Of a DNA stretch of 64,000 bases, positions 1 through 12,469 are shown piece by piece; positions within the stretch are counted from its first letter, which is position 1; every line of letters begins with the position of its first letter. The position numbers and the translations under genes are program-made. The notes under the pieces are model-generated. The model had not been told where the DNA came from and did not search any database. It was given only the letters and a program-made list of their open reading frames with translations. Source of the DNA: Hydractinia symbiolongicarpus (lineage: Eukaryota; Cnidaria; Hydrozoa; Anthoathecata; Hydractiniidae); the NCBI RefSeq assembly GCF_029227915.1, contig NC_079876.1:34951828-35015827 (forward strand), given 5' to 3'.

Positions 1-2558
1 AACCAAAACCCGCGATTTCCCCTAAATCCCGGACTCGGCCCGTGAAGTCAAAAGTATACAAAAAAAGTACCCAGGGAGTAAACTCATTTCCCGAACGGTT
101 TTTTAAATTAGTTTTTCACCACTAAAGCGCATGAGACTTGTAGCTTTCAAAAATGTTTTCATTTTGGATGAGACGCTGAATAAAAGAAGTTTAATCGCCG
201 GCAAAAAAACCCCGCGATTTCCCGTAAATCCCGGACTCGGCCCGTGAAGTCAAAAGTATACAAAAAAAGTACCCAGGGAGGAAACTCATTTCCCGAACGA
301 TTTTTTAAGTTATTTTTTCAGCACTAAAACGCATGAGACTTGTAGTTTTCAAAAATGTTTTCATTTTTGATGAGACGCTGAATAAAAGAAGTTTAATCGC
401 TGGCAAACGAAAACCCGCGATTTCCCGTAAATCCTAGACTGGGCCCGCATAATCAAAAGTATACAAAGAAAGTACCCAGGGAGTAAACTCATTTCCCGAA
501 CGGTTTTTTAAATTAGTTTTTCACCACTAAAACGCATGAGACTTGTAGTTTTCAAAAATGTTTTCATTTTGGATGAGACGCTGAATAAAAGAAGTTTAAT
601 TGCCGGCAAAAAAACCCCGCGATTTCCCGTAAATCCCGGACTCGGCCCGTGAAGTCAAAAGTATACAAAAAAGTACCCAGGGAGTGAACTCATTTCCCGA
701 ACGATTTTTTCTATTATTTTTTAACCACTAAAACCCATGAGACTTGTAGTTTTCAAAAATGTTTTCATTTTTGATGAGACGCTGAATAAAAGATGTTTAA
801 TGGCCGGCAAACGAAAACCCGCGATTTCCCGTAAACCCCGGGCTTGGCCCGTATGGTCAAAAGTATACAAAGAAAGTACCCAGGGAGTAAACTCATTTCC
901 CGAACGGTTTTTTAAATTAGTTTTTCACCACTAAAACGCATGAGACTTGTAGTTTTCAAAAATGTTTTCATTTTGGATGAGACGCTGAATAAAAGAAGTT
1001 TAATCGCCGGCAAACCAAAACCCGCGATTTCCCCTAAATCCCGGACTCGGCCCGTGAAGTCAAAAGTATACAAAAAAAGTACCCAGGGAGTAAACTCATT
1101 TCCCGAACGGTTTTTTAAATTAGTTTTTCACCACTAAAGCGCATGAGACTTGTAGCTTTCAAAAATGTTTTCATTTTGGATGAGACGCTGAATAAAAGAA
1201 GTTTAATCGCCGGCAAAAAAACCCCGCGATTTCCCGTAAATCCCGGACTCGGCCCGTGAAGTCAAAAGTATACAAAAAAAGTACCCAGGGAGGAAACTCA
1301 TTTCCCGAACGATTTTTTAAATTATTTTCTCAGCACTAAAACGCATGAGACTTGTAGTTTTCAAAAATGTTTTCATTTTTGATGAGACGCTGAATAAAAG
1401 AAGTTTAATCGCTGGCAAACGAAAACCCGCGATTTCCCCTAAATCCCGGACACGACCCGCATAATCAAAAGTATACAAAGAAAGTACCCAGGGAGTAAAC
1501 TCATTTCCCGAACGGTTTTTTAAATTAGTTTTTCACCACTAAAACGCATGATACTTGTAGTTTTCAAAAATGTTTTCATTTTGGATGAGACGCTGAATAA
1601 AAGAAGTTTAATCGCCGGCAAAAAAACCCCGCGATTTCCCGTAAATCCCGGACTCGGCCCGTGAAGTCAAAAGTATACAAAAAAGTACCCAGGGAGTAAA
1701 CTCATTTCCCGAACGGTTTTTTAAATTAGTTTTTCACCACTAAAACGCATGAGACTTGTAGTTCTCAAAAATGTTTTCATTTTGGATGAGACGCTGAATA
1801 AAAGAAGTTTTATCGCCGGCAAAAAACCCCCGCGATTTCCCGTAAATCCCGGACTCGGCCCGTGAAGTCAAAAGTATACAAAAAAAGTACCCAGGGAGTA
1901 AACTCATTTCCCGAACGATTTTTTAAATTATTTTCTCAGCACTAAAACGCATGAGACTTGTAGTTTTCAAAAATGTTTTCATTTTTGATGAGACGCTGAA
2001 TAAAAGAAGTTTAATCACCGGCAAACGAAAACCCGCGACTTCCCGTAAATCCAAGACTGGGCCCGCATAATCAAAAGTATACAAAGAAAGTACCCGAGAG
2101 TAAACTCATTTTCCGAACGATTTTGTAAATTATTTTTTCAGCACTAAAACGCATGAGACTTGTAGTTTTCAAAAATATTTTCATTTTTGATGAGACGCTG
2201 AATAAAAGAAGTTTAAACGCCGGCAAACGAAAACCCGCGATTTACCGTAAATCCTGGACTCGGCCCGTATAGTCAAAAGTTTACAAAGAAAGTACCCAGG
2301 GAGTAAACTCATTTTCCTCACGATTTTTTAAAATATTTTTTTACCACTAAAACCCATGAGACTTGTAGTTTTCAAAAATGTTTTCATTTTTGATGAGACG
2401 CTGAATAAGTGAAGTTTAATCCCCGGCAAACGAAAACCCGCGAAATCTTCTAAATCCCGGCCACGACCCGTATGGTCAAAAGTATACAAAGAAAGTACCC
2501 AGGGAGTAAACTCATTTCCCGAACGGTTTTTTAAATTAGTTTTTCACCACTAAAACGC

Positions 2559-4789
2559 ATGAGACTTGTAGTTTTCAAAAATGCTTTCATTTTGGCTGAA
2601 ACGCTGAATAAAAGAAGTTTAATCGCCGGCAAAAAAACCCCGCGATTTCCCGTAAATCCCGGACTCGGCCCGTGAAGTCAAAAGTATACAAAAAAAGTAC
2701 CCAGGGAGTAAACTCATTTCCCGAACGATTTTTTAAATTATTTTCTCAGCACTAAAACGCATGAGACTTGTAGTTTTCAAAAATGTTTTCATTTTTGATG
2801 AGACGCTGAATAAAAGAAGTTTAATCCACGGCAAACGAAAACCCGCGATTTCCCGTAAATATCAGACTGGGCCCGCATAATCAAAAGTATACAAAGAAAG
2901 TACCCAGGGAGTAAACTCATTTCCCGAACATTTTTTTTCTATTATTTTTTCACCACTAAAACCCATGAGACTTGTAGTTTTCAAAAATGTTTTCATTTTT
3001 GATGAGACGCTGAATAAAAGATGTTTAATGGCCGGCAAACGAAAACCCGCGATTTCCCGTAAATCCCGGGCTTGGCCCGTATGGTCAAAAGTATACAAAG
3101 AAAGTACCCAGGGAGTAAACTCATTTTCCGAACGGTTTTTTAAATTAGTTTTTCACCACTAAAACGCATGAGACTTGTAGTTTTCAAAAATGTTTTCATT
3201 TTGGATGAGACGCTGAATAAAAGAAGTTTAATCGCCGGCAAACCAAAACCCGCGATTTCCCCTAAATCCCGGACTCGGCCCGTGAAGTCAAAAGTATACA
3301 AAAAAAGTACCCAGGGAGTAAACTCATTTTCCGAACGGTTTTTTAAATTAGTTTTTCACCACTAAAGCGCATGAGACTTGTAGCTTTCAAAAATGTTTTC
3401 ATTTTGGATGAGACGCTGAATAAAAGAAGTTTAATCGCCGGCAAAAAAACCCTGCGATTTCCCGTAAATCCCGGACTCGGCCCGTGAAGTCAAAAGTATA
3501 CAAAAAAAGTACCCAGGGAGGAAACTCATTTCCCGAACGATTTTTTAAATTATTTTCTCAGCACTAAAACGCATGAGACTTGTAGTTTTCAAAAATGTTT
3601 TCATTTTTGATGAGACGCTGAATAGAAGAAGTTTAATCGCTGGCAAACGAAAACCCGCGATTTCCCGTAAATCCTAGACTGGGCCTGCATAATCAAAAGT
3701 ATACAAAGAAAGTACCCAGGGAGTAAACTCATTTCCCGAACGATTTTTTCGATTATTTTTTCACCACTAAAACCCATGAGGCTTGTAGTTTTCAAAAATG
3801 TTTTCATTTTTGATGAGACGCTGAATAAAAGATGTTTAATGGCCGGCAAACGAAAACCCGCGATTTCCCGTAAATCCCGGGCTTGGCCCGTATAGTCGAA
3901 TGTATACAAAGAAAGTACCCAGGGAGTAAACTCATTTCCCGAACGATTTTTTCGATTATTTTTTCACCACTAAAACGCATGAGACTTGTTTTTTTCAAAA
4001 ATGTTTTCATTTTTGGTGAGAAGCTGAATGAAAGAAGTTTAATCGCCGGCAAACGAAAACCCGCGATTTCCCGTAAATCCCGGACTCGGCCGGTATAGTC
4101 AAAAGTATACAAAGAAAGTACCCAGGGAGTAAACTCATTTCCCGAACGATTTTTTAAATTAGTTTTTCACCACTAAATCGCATGAGACTTGTAGTTTTCA
4201 AAAATGTTTTCATTTTGGATGAGACGCTGAATAAAAGAAGTTTAATCGCCGGCAAAAAAACCCCGCGATTTCCCGTAAATGCCGGACTCGGCCCGTGAAG
4301 TCAAAAGTATACAAAAAAAGTACCCAGGGAGTAAACTCATTTCCCGAACGATTTTTTAAATTATTTTCTCAGCACTAAAACGCATGAGACTTGTAGTTTT
4401 CAAAAATGTTTTTATTTTTGATGAGACGCTGAATAAAAGAAGTTTAATCGCTGGCAAACGAAAATCCGCGATTTCCCGTAAATCCTAGACTGGGCCCGCA
4501 TAATCAAAAGTATACAAAGAAAGTACCCAGGGAGTAAACTCATTTCCCGAACGATTTTTTCTATTATTTTTTCACCACTAAAACCCATGAGACTTGTAGT
4601 TTTCAAAAATGTTTTCATTTTTGATGAGACGCTGAATAAAAGATGTTTAATGGCCGGCAAACGAAAACCCGCGATTTCCCGTAAATCCCGGGCTTGGCCC
4701 GTATGGTCAAAAGTATACAAAGAAAGTACCCAGGGAGTAAACTCATTTCCCGAACGGTTTTTTAAATTAGTTTTTCACCACTAAAACGC
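2559..4789 (+). repeat. Higher-order repeat A, copy 1 (11 monomers)
   Basis: This 2231-bp segment is followed directly by a near-identical segment at 4790-6817. It starts with a distinctive monomer containing AATGCTTTCATTTTGGCTG, seen at 2579 and again near 4810. Its fourth monomer (3168-3370, with CCAAAACCCGCG) is absent from copy 2, so the offset between copies drops from 2231 to 2028 bp after that point. Confidence 0.85.
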
Positions 4790-6817
4790 ATGAGACTTGT
4801 AGTTTTTAAAAATGCTTTCATTTTGGCTGAAACGCTGAATAAAAGAAGTTTAATCGCCGGCAAAAAAACCCCGCGATTTCCCGTAAATCCCGGACTCGGC
4901 CCGTGAAGTCAAAAGTATACAAAAAAAGTACCCAGGGAGTAAACTCATTTCCCGAACGATTTTTTAAATTATTTTCTCAGCACTAAAACGCATGAGACTT
5001 GTAGTTTTCAAAAATGTTTTCATTTTTGATGAGACGCTGAATAAAAGAAGTTTAATCGCCGGCAAACGAAAACCCGCGATTTCCCGTAAATATCAGACTG
5101 GGCCCGCATAATTAAAAGTATACAAAGAAAGTACCCAGGGAGTAAACTCATTTCCCGAACATTTTTTTTCTATTATTTTTTCACCACTAAAACCCATGAG
5201 ACTTGTAGTTTTCAAAAATGTTTTCATTTTTGATGAGACGCTGAATAAAAGATGTTTAATGGCCGGCAAACGAAAACCCGCGATTTCCCGTAAATCCCGG
5301 GCTTGGCCCGTATGGTCAAAAGTATACAAAGAAAGTACCCAGGGAGTAAACTCATTTCCCGAACGGTTTTTTAAATTAGTTTTTCACCACTAAAACGCAT
5401 GAGACTTGTAGCTTTCAAAAATGTTTTCATTTTGGATGAGACGCTGAATAAAAGAGGTTTAATCGCCGGCAAAAAAACCCTGCGATTTCCCGTAAATCCC
5501 GGACTCGGCCCGTGAAGTCAAAAGTATACAAAAAAAGTACCCAGGGAGGAAACTCATTTCCCGAACGATTTTTTAAATTATTTTCTCAGCACTAAAACGC
5601 ATGAGACTTGTAGTTTTCAAAAATGTTTTCATTTTTGATGAGACGCTGAATAGAAGAAGTTTAATCGCTGGCAAACGAAAACCCGCGATTTCCCGTAAAT
5701 CCTAGACTGGGCCTGCATAATCAAAAGTATACAAAGAAAGTACCCAGGGAGTAAACTCATTTCCCGAACGATTTTTTCGATTATTTTTTCACCACTAAAA
5801 CCCATGAGGCTTGTAGTTTTCAAAAATGTTTTCATTTTTGATGAGACGCTGAATAAAAGATGTTTAATGGCCGGCAAACGAAAACCCGCGATTTCCCGTA
5901 AATCCCGGGCTTGGCCCGTATAGTCGAATGTATACAAAGAAAGTACCCAGGGAGTAAACTCATTTCCCGAACGATTTTTTCGATTATTTTTTCACCACTA
6001 AAACGCATGAGACTTGTTTTTTTCAAAAATGTTTTCATTTTTGGTGAGAAGCTGAATGAAAGAAGTTTAATCGCCGGCAAACGAAAACCCGCGATTTCCC
6101 GTAAATCCCGGACTCGGCCGGTATAGTCAAAAGTATACAAAGAAAGTACCCAGGGAGTAAACTCATTTCCCGAACGATTTTTTAAATTAGTTTTTCACCA
6201 CTAAATCGCATGAGACTTGTAGTTTTCAAAAATGTTTTCATTTTGGATGAGACGCTGAATAAAAGAAGTTTAATCGCCGGCAAAAAAACCCCGCGATTTC
6301 CCGTAAATGCCGGACTCGGCCCGTGAAGTCAAAAGTATACAAAAAAAGTACCCAGGGAGTAAACTCATTTCCCGAACGATTTTTTAAATTATTTTCTCAG
6401 CACTAAAACGCATGAGACTTGTAGTTTTCAAAAATGTTTTCATTTTTGATGAGACGCTGAATAAAAGAAGTTTAATCGCTGGCAAACGAAAATCCGCGAT
6501 TTCCCGTAAATCCTAGACTGGGCCCGCATAATCAAAAGTATACAAAGAAAGTACCCAGGGAGTAAACTCATTTCCCGAACGATTTTTTCTATTATTTTTT
6601 CACCACTAAAACCCATGAGACTTGTAGTTTTCAAAAATGTTTTCATTTTTGATGAGACGCTGAATAAAAGATGTTTAATGGCCGGCAAACGAAAACCCGC
6701 GATTTCCCGTAAATCCCGGGCTTGGCCCGTATGGTCAAAAGTATACAAAGAAAGTACCCAGGGAGTAAACTCATTTCCCGAACGGTTTTTTAAATTAGTT
6801 TTTCACCACTAAAACGC
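4790..6817 (+). repeat. Higher-order repeat A, copy 2 (10 monomers)
   Basis: Tandem copy of 2559-4789 lacking one internal monomer. Private markers shared with copy 1 include TTGTTTTTTTCAAAAATG with GGTGAGAAGCTGAATG (3980 and 6008) and AAAATCCGCG (about 4462 and 6490). The following sequence, 6818 to about 7550, repeats the monomer order of 3168-3900 at an offset of 3650 bp, so a third, partial copy begins there. Confidence 0.85.
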
Positions 6818-8226
6818 ATGAGACTTGTAGTTTTCGAAAATGTTTTCATTTTGGATGAGACGCTGAATAAAAGAAGTTTAATCGCCGGCAAACCAAAACC
6901 CGCGATTTCCCCTAAATCCCGGACTCGGCCCGTGAAGTCAAAAGTATACAAAAAAAGTACCCAGGGAGTAAACTCATTTCCCGAACGGTTTTTTAAATTA
7001 GTTTTTCACCACTAACGCGCATGAGACTTGTAGCTTTCAAAAATGTTTTCATTTTGGATGAGACGCTGAATAAAAGAAGTTTAATCGCCGGCAAAAAAAC
7101 CCTGCAATTTCCCGTAAATCCCGGACTCGGCCCGTGAAGTCAAAAGTATACAAAAAAAGTACCCAGGGAGGAAACTCATTTCCCGAACGATTTTTTAAAT
7201 TATTTTCTCAGCACTAAAACGCATGAGACTTGTAGTTTTCAAAAATGTTTTCATTTTTGATGAGACGCTGAATAAAAGAAGTTTAATCGCTGGCAAACGA
7301 AAACCCGCGATTTCCCGTAAATCCTAGACTGGGCCCGCATAATCAAAAGTATACAAAGAAAGTACCCAGGGAGTAAACCCATTTCCCGAACGATTTTTTC
7401 GATTATTTTTTCACCACTAAAACCCATGAGACTTGTAGTTTTCAAAAATGTTTTCATTTTTGATGAGACGCTGAATAAAAGATGTTCAATGGCCGGCAAA
7501 CGAAAACCCGCGATTTCCCGTAAATCCCGGGCTTGGCCCGTATGGTCGAATGTATATAAAGAAAGTACCAGGGAGTAAACTGATTTCCCGAACGATTTTT
7601 CAACATATTTCTGCACCACTGGAAGGAATAAGACTTGTAGTATTCAAAAATGTTTTCATTTTTGATATGACGCTGAATAAAAGAAGTTTAATCGCCGGCA
7701 AACCAAAACCCGCGATTTCCCCTAAATCCCGGCCCCGGCCCGTATAGTTCAAAGAAAGCACCCAGGGAGTAAACTCATTTCCCAAAAAATTTTTTAAATT
7801 ATTTTTTCACCACTAAAACGCATGAGACTTGTTTTTTTCAAAAATGTTTTCATTTTTGGTGAGAAGCTGAATGAAAGAAGTTTAATCGCCGGCAAACGAA
7901 AACCCGCGATTTCCCGTAAATCCCGGACTCGGCTGGTATAGTCAAAAGTACACAAAGAAAGTACCCAGGGAGTAAACTCATTTCCCGAACGATTTTTTAA
8001 ATTAGTTTTTCACCACTAAATCGCATGAGACTTGTAGTTTTCAAAAATGTTTTCATTTTGGATGAGACGCTGAATAAAAGAAGTTTAATCGCCGGCAAAA
8101 AAACCCCGCGATTTCCCGTAAATGCCGGACTCGGCCCGTGAAGTCAAAAGTATACAAAAAAAGTACCCAGGGAGTAAACTCATTTCCCGAACGATTTTTT
8201 AAATTATTTTCTCAGCACTAAAACCC

Positions 8227-11200
8227 ATGAGACTTGTAGTTTTCAAAAATGTTTTCATTTTTGATGAGACGCTGAATAAAAGAAGTTTAATCGCCGGCAA
8301 AAAAACCCCGCGATTTCCCGTAAATGCCGGACTCGGCCCGTGAAGTCAAAAGTATACAAAAAAAGTACCCAGGGAGTAAACTCATTTCCCGAACGATTTT
8401 TTAAATTATTTTCTCAGCACTAAAACGCATGAGACTTGTAGTTTTCAAAAATGTTTTCATTTTTGATGACACGCTGAATAAAAGAAGTTTAATCGCTGGC
8501 AAACGAAAACCCGCGATGTCCCGTAAATCCTAGACTGGGCCCGCATAATCAAAAGTATACAAAGAAAGTACCCAGGGAGTAAACTCATTTCCCGAACGAT
8601 TTTTTCGATTATTTTTTCACCACTAAAACCCATGAGACTTGTAGTTTTCAAAAATGTTTTCATTTTTGATGAGACGCTGAATAAAAGATGTTTAATGGCC
8701 GGCAAACGAAAACCCGCGATTTCCCGTAAATCCCGGGCTTGGCCCGTATAGTCGAATGTATATAAAGGAAGTACCAGGGAGTAAACTGATTTCCCGAACG
8801 ATTTTTCAACATATTTCTGCACCACTGGAAGGAATAAGACTTGTAGTATTCAAAAATGTTTTCATTTTTGATGTGACGCTGAATAAAAGAAGTTTAATCG
8901 CCGGCAAACCAAAACCCGCGATTTCCCCTAAATCCCAGACCCGGCTTGTATAATCCAAAGAAAGCACCCAGGGAGTAAACTCATTTCCCAAAAAAAATTT
9001 TAAATTATTTTTTCACCACTAAAACGCATGAGACTTGTTATTTTCAAAAATGTTTTCATTTTTGATGAGAAGCTTAATGAAAGAAGTTTAATCGCCGGCA
9101 AACGAAAACCCGCGATTTCCCGTAAATCCCGGACTCGGCCCGTATAGTCAAAAGTATACAAAGAAAGTACCCAGGGAGTAAACTCATTTCCCGAACGATT
9201 TTTTAAATTAGTTTTTCACCACTAAATCGCATGAGACTTGTAGTTTTCAAAAATGTTTTCATTTTGGATGAGACGCTGAATAAAAGAAGTTTAATCGCCG
9301 GCAAAAAAACCCCGCGATTTCCCGTAAATGCCGGACTCGGCCCGTGAAGTCAAAAGTATACAAAAAAAGTACCCAGGGAGTAAACTCATTTCCCGAACGA
9401 TTTTTTAAATTATTTTCTCAGCACTAAAACGCATGAGACTTGTAGTTTTCAAAAATGTTTTCATTTTTGATGAGACGCTGAATAAAAGAAGTTTAATCGC
9501 TGGCAAACGAAAACCCGCGATTTCCCGTAAATCCTAGACTGGGCCCGCATAATCAAAAGTATACAAAGAAAGTACCCAGGGAGTAAACTCATTTCCCAAA
9601 CGATTTTTTCTATTATTTTTTCACCACTAAAACCCATGAGACTTGTAGTTTTCAAAAATGTTTTCATTTTTGATGAGACGCTGAATGAAAGATGTTTAAT
9701 GGCCGGCAAACGAAAACCCGCGATTTCCCGTAAATCCCGGGCTTGGCCCGTATGGTCAAAAGTATACAAAGAAAGTACCCAGGGAGTAAACTCATTTTCC
9801 GAACAGTTTTTTAAATTAGTTTTTCACCACTAAAGCGCATGAGACTTGTAGCTTTCAAAAATGTTTTCATTTTGGATGAGACGCTGAATAAAAGAAGTTT
9901 AATCGCCGGCAAAAAAACCCCGCGATTTCCCGTAAATCCCGGACTCGGCCAGTGAAGTCAAAAGTATACAAAAAAAGTACCCAGGGAGGAAACTCATTTC
10001 CCGAACGATTTTTTAAATTATTTTCTCAGCACTAAAACGCATGAGACTTGTAGTTTTCAAAAATGTTTTCATTTTTGATGAGACGCTGAATAAAAGAAGT
10101 TTAATCGCTGGCAAATTATAACCCGCGATTTCCCGTAAATCCTAGACTGGGCCCGCATAATCAAAAGTATACAAAGAAAGTACCCAGGGAGTAAACCCAT
10201 TTCCCGAACGATTTTTTCGATTATTTTTTCACCACTAAAACTCATGAGACTTGTAGTTTTCAAAAATGTTTTCATTTTTGATGAGACGCGGAATAAAAGA
10301 TGTTTGATGGCCGGCAAACGAAAACCCGCGATTTCCCGTAAATCCCGGGCTTGGCCCGTATAGTCGATTGTATATAAAGAAAGTACCAGGGAGTAAACTG
10401 ATTTCCCGAACGATTTTTCAACATATTTCTGCACCACTGGAAGGAATAAGACTTGTAGTATTCAAAAATGTTTTCATTTTTGATGAGAAGCTTAATGAAA
10501 GAAGTTTAATCGCCGGCAAACGAAAACCCGCGATTTCCCGTAAATCCCGGACTCGGCCCGTATAGTCAAAAGTATACAAAGAAAGTACCCAGGGAGTAAA
10601 CTCATTTCCAGAACGATTTTTTAAATTAGTTTTTCACCACTAAATCGCATGAGACTTTTAGTTTTCAAAAATGTTTTCATTTTGGATGAGACGCTGAATA
10701 AAAGAAAGTTTAATTGCCGGCAAACCAAAACCCGCGATTTCCCCTAAATCCCGGACTCGGCCCGTGAAGTCAAAAGTATACAAAACAAGTACCCAGGGAG
10801 TAAACTCATTTCCCGAACAGTTTTTTAAATTAGTTTTTCACCACTAAAGCGCATGAGACTTGTAGCTTTCAAAAATGTTTTCATTTTGGATGAGACGCTG
10901 AATAAAAGAAGTTTAATCGCCGGCAAAAAAACCCCGCGATTTCCCGTAAATCCCGGACTCGGCCAGTGAAGTCAAAAGTATACAAAAAAAGTACCCAGGG
11001 AGGAAACTCATTTCCCGAACGATTTTTTAAATTATTTTCTCAGCACTAAAACGCATGAGACTTGTAGTTTTCAAAAATGTTTTCATTTTTGATGAGACGC
11101 TGAATAAAAGAAGTTTAATCGCTGGCAAATTATAACCCGCGATTTCCCGTAAATCCTAGACTGGGCCCGCATAATCAAAAGTATACAAAGAAAGTACCCA

Positions 11201-12469
11201 GGGAGTAAACCCATTTCCCGAACGATTTTTTCGATTATTTTTTCACCACTAAAACCCATGAGACTTGTAGTTTTCAAAAATGTTTTCATTTTTGATGAGA
11301 CGCGGAATAAAAGATGTTTGATGGCCGGCAAACGAAAACCCGCGATTTCCCGTAAATCCCGGGCTTGGCCCGTATAGTCGATTGTATATAAAGAAAGTAC
11401 CAGGGAGTAAACTGATTTCCCGAACGATTTTTCAACATATTTCTGCACCACTGGAAGGAATAAGACTTGTAGTATTCAAAAATGTTTTCATTTTTGATGA
11501 GAAGCTTAATGAAAGAAGTTTAATCGCCGGCAAACGAAAACCCGCGATTTCCCGTAAATCCCGGACTCGGCCCGTATAGTCAAAAGTATACAAAGAAAGT
11601 ACCCAGGGAGTAAACTCATTTCCAGAACGATTTTTTAAATTAGTTTTTCACCACTAAATCGCATGAGACTTTTAGTTTTCAAAAATGTTTTCATTTTGGA
11701 TGAGACGCTGAATAAAAGAAGTTTAATTGCCGGCAAAAAAACCCCGCGATTTCCCGTTAATCCCGGACTCGGCCCGTGATGTCAAAAGTATACAAAAAAG
11801 TACCCAGGGAGGAAACTCATTTCCCGAACGATTTTTTAAATTATTTTCTCAGCACTAAAACGCATGAGACTTGTAGTTTTCAAAAATGTTTTCATTTTTG
11901 ATGAGACGCTGAATAAGAGAAGTTTAATCGCTGGCAAACGAAAACCCGCGATTTCCCGTAAATCCCGGACTCGGCCCGTATAGTCAAAAGTATACAAAGA
12001 AAGTACCCAGGGAGTAAACTCATTTCCCGAACGATTTTTTAAATTAGTTTTTCACCACTAAATCGCATGAGACTTGTAGTTTTCAAAAATGTTTTCATTT
12101 TGGATGAGACGCTCAATAAAAGAAGTTTAATCACCGGCAAAAAAACCCGGCGATTTCCCGTAAATCCCGGACTCGGCCGTGAAGTCAAAAGTATACAAAA
12201 AAAGTACCCAGGGAGGAAACTCATTTCCCGAACGATTTTTTAAATTATTTTCTCAGCACTAAAACGCATGAGACTTGTAGTTTTCAAAAATGTTTTCATT
12301 TTTGATGAGACGCTGAATAAAAGAAGTTTAATCGCTGGCAAACGAAAACCCGCGATTTCCCGTAAATCCTAGACTGGGCCGCATAATCAAAAGTATACAA
12401 AGAAAGTACCCAGGAAGTAAATTCATTTCCCGAACGATTTTTTCGATTATTTTTTCACCACTAAAACCC
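8227..12469 (+). repeat. Higher-order repeat B, copy 1 (~21 monomers, 4243 bp)
   Basis: Matches 12470-16914 at an offset of 4243 bp up to about 9836, and 4446 or 4445 bp after that, because copy 2 holds one extra monomer. It contains an internal tandem duplication of five monomers (9839-10852, then 10853 to about 11720). The rare variant CAAATTATAACCCGCG occurs once in each half (near 10113 and 11127). A one-base insertion (AAAAGAAAGTTTAATTG, near 10700) is private to this copy. Confidence 0.88.
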
